64,000 bases of DNA from a bacterium (GTDB lineage: Bacteria > Desulfobacterota > JAPLJL01), in contig JAQTNV010000003.1 in the NCBI GenBank assembly GCA_028713675.1, forward strand, positions 1-64,000, written 5' to 3'. The position numbers and the translations under genes are program-made. Of the stretch, positions 17,921-26,480 are shown in pieces. The notes beneath the pieces were generated by a model. That model was not told where the DNA came from and searched no databases. It worked only from the letters and a program-made list of their open reading frames with translations. How positions within the stretch are numbered: position 1 is the first letter of the stretch; each line of letters starts with the position of its first letter.

Positions 17921-18694
17921 TTGAGATCCCGGATTGTCCCCATTTTTGCTTTTTTCGTCTTTTTCTTCCTGGTTCTTAGTCTCAGGGCCGCCGAGCCGGC
18001 TGCGTCCCCCCAAGCCAAAATCACGGCCCTGGAAGGGGAAGTCTCCTATTCGCTGGACGGAAAGACGTTCCAGCCGGTCAAACTGGGAGGGGAAATCCCG
18101 GTCAGTGCGACCGTGAAGACCGGGGCCGGCACCCGCCTGGAACTCAGCCTGCCCGACGGGAGCATGATGAGGATGTCGGGGAATTCCCAGATGAAGCTCG
18201 CCGCCATGGCATACCAGCAGGAGACTAAAAACCGGGATTACAAATTTCGTCTGGACCTGGGAAAGATGTGGGCCAAGGCCCGGAACATCTCGGAAAGGGG
18301 TTCAAAGTTCGAGGTGGAAACCGCCACGGCGGTCACCGGGGTCCGGGGCACGGTTTTCCGGGTTAACGTCGATTCCACCCACGCCACCATCGTGAAGGTT
18401 TACCAGGGGTCGGTCCTGCTCCGGAGCCCCCGGGAGGTGTTCCGGCCGGCGGGGGCGGGGGAAACCAGGAAAGAGATTTCCGGGCCCCGGGAAGTGGGGC
18501 CCCCGGAGGAAATCAGCCGGGCGGAATGGGAGCTCCTGGTAAAATCCATGCAGGAGGTTTCCGTTTCCGCGGAAGGGAAGGCTTCACGGCCCAAGGATTT
18601 CACCCTGCAGGAAGACCTGGATGACTGGGTGAAATGGAACCTGGAACGGGACAAGTCCGCCGCCCCGGAGAATCAGGAAAACCCGGCGAAATAG
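17921..18694 (+). CDS. Exported FecR-domain protein
   Basis: The protein is about 257 residues from TTG 17921. It starts with a signal peptide (RSRIVPIFAFF, hydrophobic to residue about 20, then LRAAEPAAS). A FecR domain follows: TALEGEVSYS, VKTGAGTRLELSLPDGSMMRM and the signature TAVTGVRGTVFRVNV. FecR domains are periplasmic sensors or structural modules; no sigma factor or anti-sigma partner is adjacent, so signalling is doubtful. The C-terminal 60 residues are charged and low in complexity. It heads an operon with pgsA-like and lpoB-like genes. Confidence 0.85.
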   Translation: MRSRIVPIFAFFVFFFLVLSLRAAEPAASPQAKITALEGEVSYSLDGKTFQPVKLGGEIPVSATVKTGAGTRLELSLPDGSMMRMSGNSQMKLAAMAYQQETKNRDYKFRLDLGKMWAKARNISERGSKFEVETATAVTGVRGTVFRVNVDSTHATIVKVYQGSVLLRSPREVFRPAGAGETRKEISGPREVGPPEEISRAEWELLVKSMQEVSVSAEGKASRPKDFTLQEDLDDWVKWNLERDKSAAPENQENPAK

Positions 18695-18724
18695 CCGGAA
18701 CTTTTTCTATCCGCGCGTCCCGGC

Positions 18725-19333
18725 ATGGAAAACAAGCCCGCAGATTCACTCTCCGGAGATATTCTCACCATTCCGAACCTGCTCACCGGCCTGCGGATTG
18801 TGCTGCTTCCGGTTTTCACGATTCTTTTCCTGAAAGAAAAATACAAAGCTTCCCTGGTGGTTTTCCTGATCGGCGGGGCCAGCGATTTCCTGGATGGTTA
18901 CCTGGCCCGGCGGCTTAACCTCCGGTCGCGGCTGGGATCCTACCTCGATCCCGTTGCCGATCACGGGAGCGTGATCCTGATTTACCTGATGCTGACTTTC
19001 GCCACCGGGTTTTCTTTCCAGATTCCGCTGGCCCTGTTCATCCTGATCTTCGCCCGGGATCTCGTCGTCTTTGTGTCCGAACTGGGCGTGATTAAAATCC
19101 GGGGACTGGACCAGAACTGGGGCCCGATTTACGCCGGCAAGGTCGCCATTTGCGCCCAGTTCATCTGCGCCTGCACGGTGGTCCTGGCCAACATTTTCCC
19201 GCAATTTTTCCGGGAAAACCTTAATTACCTGCTGTGGACGGTATATGTCATCACGGGTGTCTTCACCCTGTTTTCTGGGTTACAATATCTGAATCGGGGT
19301 TTGGATTTATGGCGGGAAAGGAGAAAAAAATGA
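18725..19333 (+). CDS. CDP-alcohol phosphatidyltransferase
   Basis: This integral membrane enzyme transfers a phosphatidyl group from CDP-diacylglycerol to an alcohol, most likely glycerol-3-phosphate as in PgsA (substrate inferred). The full catalytic motif D-x2-DG-x2-AR-x8-G-x3-D-x3-D is present, with Asp54, Asp57, Asp75 and Asp79. Its 202 residues and about five to six membrane helices are typical. It ends in an ATGA overlap with the next gene, so translation is probably coupled. Confidence 0.92.
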   Translation: MENKPADSLSGDILTIPNLLTGLRIVLLPVFTILFLKEKYKASLVVFLIGGASDFLDGYLARRLNLRSRLGSYLDPVADHGSVILIYLMLTFATGFSFQIPLALFILIFARDLVVFVSELGVIKIRGLDQNWGPIYAGKVAICAQFICACTVVLANIFPQFFRENLNYLLWTVYVITGVFTLFSGLQYLNRGLDLWRERRKK

Positions 19334-20514
19334 TCAAAAAAGTTCAAAAAAGACAATGGCTGGGTGGCTGGGTGGCCGGATGCCTGGCGGTTTTATTGGT
19401 GAGTTTCCCGGCCCTCGCCCAGGAGAAAAAGTCCATCGCGGTTCTGGATTTCGAGTCCCCCGTGGAGAAACAATATTTTGACATGGGCAAGAGCGCCTCT
19501 GATTACCTCACCGCGCAGCTGGCGGAAATCGGGTCCTACCGGGTGATCGAACGGTCCAAGCTGGAAAAGATCCTCAAGGAGCACGAACTGGGGATGCTCG
19601 GGGTGGTGGACCCGGACAAGGTCAAGCAGATGGGCAAGTTCCTGTCCGCCGATTACATCCTGATGGGCAACATCACGTTTCTGGGCGATTCCTTTTCGAT
19701 CAACGGCAGGATGGTGGATGTGGAGACCGGCGAGATCGTCGGGGCGAAGTCTTCCGTTTTCAAGGATCCCACGCAGCTGCGGGTGGCGGTGAAAAACCTG
19801 GCCCGGGCCCTTTCCGACCTGGCCAAGCCCAAATCGGGAGGCCAGAGCGGGCAGTCTTCGGCCGAGCTTTTCATGGGGGTGAGTTCCCGGGATTTCTATG
19901 ATTCCGCGGAAGCCCTGATCCGGGAAATCGCGGCCATCGAGGTGTACGTGGTGGGAAGCATCACCGAGGTCAACACCCTGGACCGGAAAGTCAAGGTGGC
20001 CTCCTCCATGAAAACCGGCGCCCGGGAAGGTCTCCGGCTGAAGGTTCAGAAGCTGGGATTCTCCGGCCCCGAAGATGTCGGGTCTATTTTCATCACCCAG
20101 GTGGGAACGGGATTCCTGGACGCGTCCTATCTGGAGGGAGACCAGGTCAAATTCTCGATCGGGGATCAGGTCACCAGTAAAAAATATCGTTTCAAGGTGG
20201 CGGTGGGCCCGATTGTGGACGAGGTGGAGGACAACCAGGACCTGACCAAAAAATATCACGAAGCGGTTGCCGAGAACCTGGCCGGGTCGGAGTTCCTGGA
20301 TTCGGCCGATGAAGATGATGTCCAGAAAGATCTTTCCCAGCTCCGGCCGGGAAACCGGAAAGCCATTCTGGCCAAACTGTTCAAAAGCGGGGTTGATCTG
20401 GTGGTGGAGGGGAGATTTCATGGAACCCCCGGGGCCCGGAGAACCGATTTCAATCTCTGGAATGCTTATGACGGGAAAATCGTGAAAAAGATAAGCTTTG
20501 AAACCAAGCTTTAA
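19330..20514 (+). CDS. CsgG/LpoB-like periplasmic or lipid-facing protein
   Basis: The 394-residue protein starts at ATG 19330, overlapping the previous stop by four bases. A signal peptide ends near ALA-QEK at residue 30. The CsgG/LpoB-like domain follows: KSIAVLDFESPVEKQYFDMG, YRVIERSKLEKIL and ADYILMGNITF. The last 180 residues are specific to this protein. No lipobox cysteine is clear (a Cys lies in the hydrophobic core at 18, but without the LAGC pattern at the right site). The signal peptide is built from a GGCTGGGTGGCTGGGTGG word repeat. Confidence 0.83.
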   Translation: MIKKVQKRQWLGGWVAGCLAVLLVSFPALAQEKKSIAVLDFESPVEKQYFDMGKSASDYLTAQLAEIGSYRVIERSKLEKILKEHELGMLGVVDPDKVKQMGKFLSADYILMGNITFLGDSFSINGRMVDVETGEIVGAKSSVFKDPTQLRVAVKNLARALSDLAKPKSGGQSGQSSAELFMGVSSRDFYDSAEALIREIAAIEVYVVGSITEVNTLDRKVKVASSMKTGAREGLRLKVQKLGFSGPEDVGSIFITQVGTGFLDASYLEGDQVKFSIGDQVTSKKYRFKVAVGPIVDEVEDNQDLTKKYHEAVAENLAGSEFLDSADEDDVQKDLSQLRPGNRKAILAKLFKSGVDLVVEGRFHGTPGARRTDFNLWNAYDGKIVKKISFETKL

Positions 20515-20888
20515 AAGATGTGAGTTGGTGAGTTAGTGAGTTTGTAAGTTAGAAAATTGGTGAGTCGGATATTTTGCGGGTTTAAAGAAAATTTTTCATG
20601 ATTTTATTCCCCGTGGCGGAATAATGGGGAATGGCAGGTCAATTTAGCAGGAAGTGACAAATATCGGCACTTTTGCTCAAGTAAAAATGATAAAAATTGC
20701 GGATATTTGTTGATTTGCGCTGAAAGAACCAGAATAATTCTTTAAATATCAAATAGTTAGTTTTATTTAAAAGAGTTGTTGATTTTTTCCAAATCATGGA
20801 ATAATAATTGCATTCATAATTATGCAGTTATAATTCTGAGGATTCGGAGGTAAGAAGGAAAATTTCTAACGAAGGGAGGTGAAAGAAA
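20515..20888. other. Pilin upstream region
   Basis: The first 50 bp are GTGAGTTGGTGAGTTAGTGAG word repeats. The rest is AT-rich and carries a sigma-54-type promoter at 20797-20812 and a GGGAGGTG ribosome binding site. I see no gene. The AT-rich 20640-20790 stretch is a plausible activator-binding region. Confidence 0.7.
20797..20812 (+). promoter_or_regulatory. Sigma-54-type promoter of the major pilin gene
   Basis: TGGAATAATAATTGCA has GG and GC elements with exactly ten bases between them. Transcription would start near 20823, giving a leader of about 66 bases. Two other genes in the window have the same GGAATNA...TTGC core. Confidence 0.75.
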
Positions 20889-21338
20889 ATGTTGAAGACA
20901 CAAAAAGGATTTACGCTGATTGAGCTGATGATCGTTGTGGCGATCATCGGCATCCTGGCAGCCATCGCGATCCCGAACTTCCTGCGGTTCCAGGCCAAGT
21001 CCAAGCAGTCCGAGGCCAAGACGAACCTGGGGGCGATCGGGACCACCGCCGAGGCGTTCCGGGCGGAGTATGATACCTATGACACCACTTTTGCGTTCCT
21101 GGGGTGGAAAGAGCAGGGGTCTTGTCGGTACCTGTACAAATGGAGAGGTACTGATAATGAGTGCACCGCTCATGTCAATGGTTATGTTGCCTGTTCTGGT
21201 GTCCAAGCCACTGCGACAACCGCCACCGGATTCACGGCGGCAGCTTCCGGCAATATTGACAAGGATACCACTTGCGACATCTGGACTTACAATGATGTCA
21301 GGTCGCTGAACAATCCGACCAACGATGTTTCGTCCTGA
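20889..21338 (+). CDS. Type IV major pilin (PilA-like)
   Basis: This is a 149-residue prepilin with a six-to-seven residue basic leader cleaved after Gly7 ([19 protein letters not shown]) and the conserved Glu5 of the mature protein. The N-terminal helix continues as [18 protein letters not shown], common in deltaproteobacterial-type pilins. The globular part has several cysteines. It ends with [19 protein letters not shown], a signature shared with the second pilin at 45.9 kb. Own promoter and a strong terminator make it monocistronic and probably abundant. The codon bias differs from neighbours in the C-terminal half. Confidence 0.95.
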   Translation: MLKTQKGFTLIELMIVVAIIGILAAIAIPNFLRFQAKSKQSEAKTNLGAIGTTAEAFRAEYDTYDTTFAFLGWKEQGSCRYLYKWRGTDNECTAHVNGYVACSGVQATATTATGFTAAASGNIDKDTTCDIWTYNDVRSLNNPTNDVSS

Positions 21339-21362
21339 TCTGGATGCTGGATTGTTTCTTAA

Positions 21363-21392
21363 GGGGGCAAGAGTTTCTTGCCCCCTTTTTTT
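21363..21392 (+). terminator. Strong intrinsic terminator of the pilin gene
   Basis: GGGGGCAAGA and TCTTGCCCCC form a perfect ten-pair stem with a GTT loop, followed by seven T residues, 25 bp past the pilin stop. Confidence 0.95.
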
Positions 21393-21445
21393 CTGTTTTT
21401 ACTGCTCGCCCGGCTTTCTCTTTTTTAAAAAGCTTTATTGCTTAA

Positions 21446-23434
21446 ATGCTGGTTAAGATTCTTTTGGGGATTTCAATTCTGGTCCCTCCTCTTTTTGACG
21501 GCGGGACCACTCACCTGCCGGCAACGATCCTGAGGCTGTCGAGCCTGGGCCTGGCCTTTTACTACATTAATGAAATGTTGAAGAAAGGGTCGGCCTCGGC
21601 CCGGCTCGGCGGATTGTCCTGCTCCCTGTTTTTCCTGGTTTATATGATCCTGATCGCGGCGATTTTATCTCCTTATCAGTACCTCAGCCTGCAGTTTTTC
21701 GGACTGGTGGCGAATTATGTTTTCTTTTTCTTCCTGATCACGATTTTTCTCGAACCGGAAATCAATCGGGAGGTCATCAGATTTCTGATCCTCTCCGGCC
21801 TCATTCAATCGGCCTGGGCCTACTGGCATTTCTTTTCCGGAGGAGTGCCCCGGCCAAAGGGTGGTTTTTTCAACCCCAACGAATTGGCCGGTTATCTGGT
21901 TCCGATCGCCGGCATCTCCCTGTCGTTTCTCGGTGCCTTTCTGGTGAAAGCCCTGAAAATGGGTAAGGAAAAGGACGGGTCATCCGCCGCCCCGCCCCGT
22001 TCGGACCGGAACGTTGTCCCATCCCGGTGGCCGGTCCTCTCCTGGTCCGCAATTTTTATCTTTATCTCCGGAGCGATCATGATCACCGCTTCCCGGGGAG
22101 GGAACCTGGCGTTTTTCTTCATGGCGGGGATAATCCTCTGGTTCTATTTCCGCTGGCGTCTCTTATACCTGATTTTTCCGCTCACCCTGATTTTCATCCT
22201 GGTTCCCAACCCTTTCATGGAAAGACTGGTGAATATCGGGGCGAGTGATCCCTTCGCTTATTCCCGGATCGGGATCTGGAAAGCTTCCATCCGGATTTTT
22301 CTCGATCATCCTCTCGGGGTGGGACCGGAAATGTATCAATATTATTCACCGCTTTACGTCTTCCCGGTGGATACCGGCATCTCCCGTTATCTGAAATTTC
22401 CCGAAAGAGCCCACAATGAATATCTTAATTTCCTGGTGGAGTTGGGCATTTGCGGAGGGGTATTCATGGCCTGGTTTCTCCTCCTGATCGGGGGCAAGGC
22501 GGTAAAATTCTTTCGGCATACCCGGGAAAACCTTGCCGATCCGGAAACCGTTATCAAAATCGGGATGGTGGGGGGCATGATCGCGATCCTGCTTCACGCC
22601 CTGGTGGAATCAAATTTTCATAATCCCCCCATCGCCCTGACCTTTTTTATATTTTTGGGTTTGATCTTCCGGGATGACGGCAAAGTTTTCGAAATCCGCT
22701 TGGCCCCGCTGAAGAAATACCGCTATTACCTGATTGCCCTGACGGTTTTATTGACGGTGGTGATTTTGAAACCGGCGCTGGCCTATTGGGAGTTTGTCCG
22801 GGGCAATCAGGCAATGAACAGGAATGAAACCGATAACGGGATAAAATATTTCAAACGCGCGGCGTTTTTTTGTGACGGGGTGGCTTCGGCCCATTTCTCC
22901 CTCGGCGCGGCCGCCATGGTCAAATTGCGCGAGACCGGGCAGGAGGAATGGCTCGACCTGACCCTGAATGAGTATGAAATCTCTACGCGTTTGAACCCGT
23001 TCTCCTATGATGCTTATGAAAGCCTGGGCACCATGTATGGGGCCGCGGGCCTTAAAACCCACAGCAATTCCGATTACGCCCTGGCGATCGAAAATTTCCA
23101 GCAAGTACTCAAGCGCAAGCCTTTTTCCCCGCAGATGCGGAGGAATGTCGGATACATGTACCTGAACATGGGCAAAACCGGGGAGGCCGAGTTCTGGATC
23201 CGGGAGGCCCTGAAATTGGAACCCAATTTTCTGGATGCCATATTCCTCCTGGGGATCATCCACGAAAAGAGAGGGGACCTGAAAAAATCCCGAACGTTGT
23301 ATCTGAGGGTGATTGATCTTTATAATAAATACAGATCTTTTCAAACCGGTTATGGATATGAAAAGGATCTTCTACGGGTAAACATGCGTGAAGTGGAGAG
23401 CAGACTGCGGGGAGTCGAGAGCCGGTTGAAATGA
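21446..23434 (+). CDS. O-antigen-ligase-like membrane protein with TPR tail
   Basis: The 662-residue protein has about ten to twelve membrane helices (residues 1-445), a Wzy_C/WaaL-type periplasmic loop around residues 285-320 (AHNEYLNFLVELG, with FFNPNELAGYL upstream) and a C-terminal TPR region (about 450-650). Such ligases transfer lipid-linked glycans to lipid A, polymerise them, or, next to pilins, glycosylate pilin. Its place just after the pilin gene suggests the last role (inference). The final residues are a repeat of VESRL words. It overlaps the next gene by four bases. Confidence 0.85.
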   Translation: MLVKILLGISILVPPLFDGGTTHLPATILRLSSLGLAFYYINEMLKKGSASARLGGLSCSLFFLVYMILIAAILSPYQYLSLQFFGLVANYVFFFFLITIFLEPEINREVIRFLILSGLIQSAWAYWHFFSGGVPRPKGGFFNPNELAGYLVPIAGISLSFLGAFLVKALKMGKEKDGSSAAPPRSDRNVVPSRWPVLSWSAIFIFISGAIMITASRGGNLAFFFMAGIILWFYFRWRLLYLIFPLTLIFILVPNPFMERLVNIGASDPFAYSRIGIWKASIRIFLDHPLGVGPEMYQYYSPLYVFPVDTGISRYLKFPERAHNEYLNFLVELGICGGVFMAWFLLLIGGKAVKFFRHTRENLADPETVIKIGMVGGMIAILLHALVESNFHNPPIALTFFIFLGLIFRDDGKVFEIRLAPLKKYRYYLIALTVLLTVVILKPALAYWEFVRGNQAMNRNETDNGIKYFKRAAFFCDGVASAHFSLGAAAMVKLRETGQEEWLDLTLNEYEISTRLNPFSYDAYESLGTMYGAAGLKTHSNSDYALAIENFQQVLKRKPFSPQMRRNVGYMYLNMGKTGEAEFWIREALKLEPNFLDAIFLLGIIHEKRGDLKKSRTLYLRVIDLYNKYRSFQTGYGYEKDLLRVNMREVESRLRGVESRLK

Positions 23435-24141
23435 AGAAGGCATTGATATTACTGGTTTTGGTCTTCTGGCTGGGCGCTTTTTACGCCCAGAGGCAGCTGC
23501 AATTTTATCACGGCCGTCAGCATTTCGAGGGAAGTTTGAATCATTTGCCTTCGGGGGAGGCGCTCAAGATCTTCAGCCTGGGATACCGGGAGATCACCGC
23601 GGATTTTCTCTGGCTCTCGGCCATTCAATACCTCGGGGGCCGGGATTCCTGGCCTCCGGAGGACCGGACTTTTTACGATCTCCTCGACCGGGTGACCACT
23701 TTGGACCCTTTATATGAATTCGTTTACCATGCCGGAGGGGTGTGCCTGAGCAAATACGGGCAGCAGTACGACCTCAGCATCAAGCTTTTACAGAAGGGGA
23801 TTAACCAGTTGGGAGATGGTCTGAAAAAGAGCAAATTCGGATGGTGGCTCCCTTTTCTAATCGGGTATGATTATTTCTTTTACCGGGGGGACTATAAGAA
23901 TGGGGCACGGTATATGATGATCGCCGCCCAGCTTCCCGGTTCACCCCGGTATCTGCCCGGCCTGACCGCGACCCTGTTGAAAGACGCCGGTGATCCCCAG
24001 AAAGGGATCGCGTTTCTCGAAAAACTTCGCGGAGAGGCCCGAGACGAAATGACCCGGCTTTATTTTGACGATGCCATCCAGAGAAAGAAAAAAGAACTTT
24101 TAGAAAAGGAAACCCCCGGTGCCGGCCGCGATAAAAATTGA
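23431..24141 (+). CDS. Membrane-anchored TPR-like protein
   Basis: The 236-residue protein has an N-terminal membrane anchor (ALILLVLVFWLGAFYA) and a helical repeat region. The motif FSLGYREITADFLWLSAIQYLGG is typical of a family of small anchored TPR-like proteins near polysaccharide or pilus genes; no biochemical role is known. It starts in an ATGA overlap with the ligase and its end overlaps the ABC ATPase by 23 bp, so all three appear translationally coupled. Confidence 0.6.
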   Translation: MKKALILLVLVFWLGAFYAQRQLQFYHGRQHFEGSLNHLPSGEALKIFSLGYREITADFLWLSAIQYLGGRDSWPPEDRTFYDLLDRVTTLDPLYEFVYHAGGVCLSKYGQQYDLSIKLLQKGINQLGDGLKKSKFGWWLPFLIGYDYFFYRGDYKNGARYMMIAAQLPGSPRYLPGLTATLLKDAGDPQKGIAFLEKLRGEARDEMTRLYFDDAIQRKKKELLEKETPGAGRDKN

Positions 24142-25063
24142 GGGTTTGAACAAAATCTTCCGGGTGGGATTCTGGGGCCGGAGGTTCGAGGCCGTGAAGG
24201 ATCTCGATTTCGAGGTCGGCGCGGGAGAGCTGTTTGGATTCCTGGGACCGAACGGGGCGGGGAAGACTACCACCATTAAAATGATCATGGGACTGCTCTA
24301 CCCGACCCGGGGGCAGGCCTGGATCCTGGGGAAAAACTCAAGAGACGTGGCGATCCGGGCCCGGGTCGGTTACCTTCCGGAAAGCCCGTATTTTTACGAT
24401 CACCTCAAGGGAGCTGAGTTCCTGGATTTTTATGGGAAGCTTTTCGCGATCCCGGCCCCCAAACGGAGGAAAAAAATCGGGGAATTGCTGGAACTGGTGG
24501 GAATAACCCGGGCTGCCGATCTGCCCCTCAGAAAGTATTCCAAGGGAATGCTGCAGCGCATCGGTCTGGCCCAGGCTCTGATCAACGATCCGGAACTGAT
24601 CGTGCTGGATGAACCCATGACCGGCCTGGATCCGGTCGGACGGAGAGAAATCAGGGATATTATTTTGAAATTGAAGCAGGAAGGAAAAACCGTATTTTTC
24701 AGCACCCATATTCTTCCGGACGTGGAGATGATCTGCGACCGAATCGCGATTCTCAACCAGGGCCGGCTGGTGAATATCGGGCCATTGGGAAGTCTGCTCA
24801 GCCCCCGGGTCAAATACTACGAGATCAGCTTTTCCGGCCTGGCCGGGGAAAAGCTGAAGGACCTCTCGGCCTGGGTGTCAAATATACTGCAGGACGGCGC
24901 CCTGACCCGGGCCCGGGTGGAAAAAGAGGATGACAAGGACCGGATTATTTCCTGGATCTTGAAGGAAAAAGGCAGGGTTGATTCGGTTCTTTCCCATCGG
25001 GAATCATTGGAGGAATATTTCTTGGGGCAGGTGGATATAAACAACGCGGATAAACGCGGATAA
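24119..25063 (+). CDS. ABC transporter ATP-binding protein
   Basis: This 314-residue ATPase resembles CcmA/GldA/NatA-type exporters. Walker A is GPNGAGKTTT (residues about 45-54), the signature is YSKGMLQR, Walker B is LIVLDEPMTGLDP, and a switch HIS is in FFSTHILPD. It starts with GTG, set by AGGA nine bases upstream. The partner permease is at 25630, separated by a repeat-flanked island. The last residues (NNADKRG) are encoded by the flanking AACGCGGATA repeat. Confidence 0.93.
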   Translation: MPAAIKIEGLNKIFRVGFWGRRFEAVKDLDFEVGAGELFGFLGPNGAGKTTTIKMIMGLLYPTRGQAWILGKNSRDVAIRARVGYLPESPYFYDHLKGAEFLDFYGKLFAIPAPKRRKKIGELLELVGITRAADLPLRKYSKGMLQRIGLAQALINDPELIVLDEPMTGLDPVGRREIRDIILKLKQEGKTVFFSTHILPDVEMICDRIAILNQGRLVNIGPLGSLLSPRVKYYEISFSGLAGEKLKDLSAWVSNILQDGALTRARVEKEDDKDRIISWILKEKGRVDSVLSHRESLEEYFLGQVDINNADKRG

Positions 25064-25105
25064 ACAACGCGGATAAACGCGGATAAACAACGCGGATAAA
25101 CGCGG
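25038..25105. repeat. AACAACGCGGATAAACGCGGAT repeat, left flank of island
   Basis: About three tandem copies of a 20-plus-base word made of AACGCGGAT units begin inside the 3' end of the ABC ATPase gene and end at the start codon of the GxxExxY-type gene. Confidence 0.9.
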
Positions 25106-25510
25106 ATGGAAAATAAAAAAGATTTTTTGTATGAGAAAGAAACTTACGAAATAAGAGGGGCATGTTTTGCGGTTTGGAAAGAATTTGCTGGTGCATTCAA
25201 GGAATCCATCGTAGATAAAGCTCTAATAAAAGAGTTAAGAGATCGGGGCCTGAAAGTTGAGAATCAGAAAAGAATAGACGTTTACTTTAAAGGCGAGAAG
25301 GTTGGAACATATATTCCCGATCAAATTGTCAATGAAAAAATCTTGATAGAGCTCAAGTGCAAGCCATTCTTGGCTAAGGAGGACGAGAGGCAGTTTTGGT
25401 ATTACTTGAAAGCGTCTAAATATAAGCTGGGTTTGCTGATCAACTTTGGCCCTAAGAAATTGGACATTAAACGCCGGATCTATGACCAAGCTCGGAACAA
25501 ACAACGCTGA
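25106..25510 (+). CDS. GxxExxY-family (PDDEXK_3) protein
   Basis: This 134-residue protein belongs to the family named for a GxxExxY motif and placed in the PD-(D/E)xK nuclease superfamily. The putative nuclease core PDQIV...ILIELKCK keeps the Asp and ExK. The eponymous motif itself is degraded: the aligned residues are AFKESIV. The C-terminus LGLLINFGPKKLDIKRRI is typical. The gene is embedded in AACGCGGAT/AACGCTGATG repeats on both sides and is AT-richer than the ABC genes around it, suggesting insertion. Biological role unknown. Confidence 0.85.
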   Translation: MENKKDFLYEKETYEIRGACFAVWKEFAGAFKESIVDKALIKELRDRGLKVENQKRIDVYFKGEKVGTYIPDQIVNEKILIELKCKPFLAKEDERQFWYYLKASKYKLGLLINFGPKKLDIKRRIYDQARNKQR

Positions 25511-25616
25511 TGAACGCGGAGAAACAACGCTGATGAACGCGGATAAACAACGCTGATGAACGCGGATATATGTGGAGAATCAGCGCCGATCTGCGTTGTT
25601 TCAGCGTCGATCTGCT
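25496..25616. repeat. AACAACGCTGATGAACGCGGA repeat, right flank of island
   Basis: Three copies follow and overlap the 3' end of the GxxExxY gene, then a complementary-strand set (CAGCGCCGATCTGCGTTGTT and similar) forms partial fold-backs, ending just before the permease start. Confidence 0.85.
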
Positions 25617-25629
25617 TCTAAATAATTAT

Positions 25630-26397
25630 ATGCATAAGTTGCTCGCCATTGCCCATAATACTTTCAAGGAGACCATCCGGGACCGGATTCTCTACAACAT
25701 CCTGATTTTTTCCATCCTGCTGATCGCGTTTTCCCACTTTTTAATCGCCCTGGATATCGGGGGGGACGAAAAAATCGTGGTGGACCTGAGCCTGGCCTGT
25801 ATCTCCATCTTCGGGGTTTTAATCGCTATTTTTATCGGGATCGGGCTGGTCTACAAGGAAATTGAGAAAAGAACTATTTATACGATTCTTTCCAAGCCGG
25901 TCTCCCGCCCGGTTTTTCTCCTGGGTAAATACCTCGGCCTGCTGATGACTTTGCTGGTGAATGTGGCGATCATGACGGCGGTGATGTATGCAGTGCTGGC
26001 TTTCACCCGGCGCGGAATCGATCTCAGCATCCTGAAAGCCGTTTTCCTGATCTACATTGAATTAATGCTGATCACCGCCATTTCTTTTTTCTTTTCCAGT
26101 TTTACCACGCCGACAATGGCGGCGATATTTTCCCTTTCCTTTTTCATTATCGGCCATGTCACGGAAACCCTGGAGGTTTTGGGGCAAAAAAGCGGGGTGG
26201 CTTCCGTGAAGTATCTGACTTCGGGGATATATCATGTCCTCCCGGACCTGAATTATTTCAATATCCGGGCGGAAATTGTTCATTCTCTCCCGGTAACCAT
26301 CAAACAAATCTGGTTTTCCGCCATGTACGGGGTGTTTTATATCGCAATATTTTATTTCCTGGCAATCATGATATTTTCCCGTAAAGATTTTAAGTAA
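25630..26397 (+). CDS. ABC-2 type transporter permease
   Basis: The 255-residue protein has six predicted membrane helices. The N-terminus AHNTFKETIRDRILYNIL is characteristic of ABC-2 exporter permeases of the NosY/CcmA-partner type. It should pair with the ATPase at 24119. The ATG at 25630 gives the family N-terminus; an upstream in-frame ATG at 25570 would add 20 residues read from the repeat flank and is unlikely. The exported substrate is unknown. Confidence 0.88.
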   Translation: MHKLLAIAHNTFKETIRDRILYNILIFSILLIAFSHFLIALDIGGDEKIVVDLSLACISIFGVLIAIFIGIGLVYKEIEKRTIYTILSKPVSRPVFLLGKYLGLLMTLLVNVAIMTAVMYAVLAFTRRGIDLSILKAVFLIYIELMLITAISFFFSSFTTPTMAAIFSLSFFIIGHVTETLEVLGQKSGVASVKYLTSGIYHVLPDLNYFNIRAEIVHSLPVTIKQIWFSAMYGVFYIAIFYFLAIMIFSRKDFK

Positions 26398-26480
26398 GAC
26401 CGGGAGAAATATCATAATGATAAAATAGACGGTTCCAACCAAGTAAAATAATCAGACCGGTCGAAAGATGCCCTCGGACA

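Noticed and set aside
25038-25616. CRISPR-like appearance of the AACGCGGAT arrays
   Set aside because: There are no constant-length spacers and no cas genes; units are contiguous words with drift.
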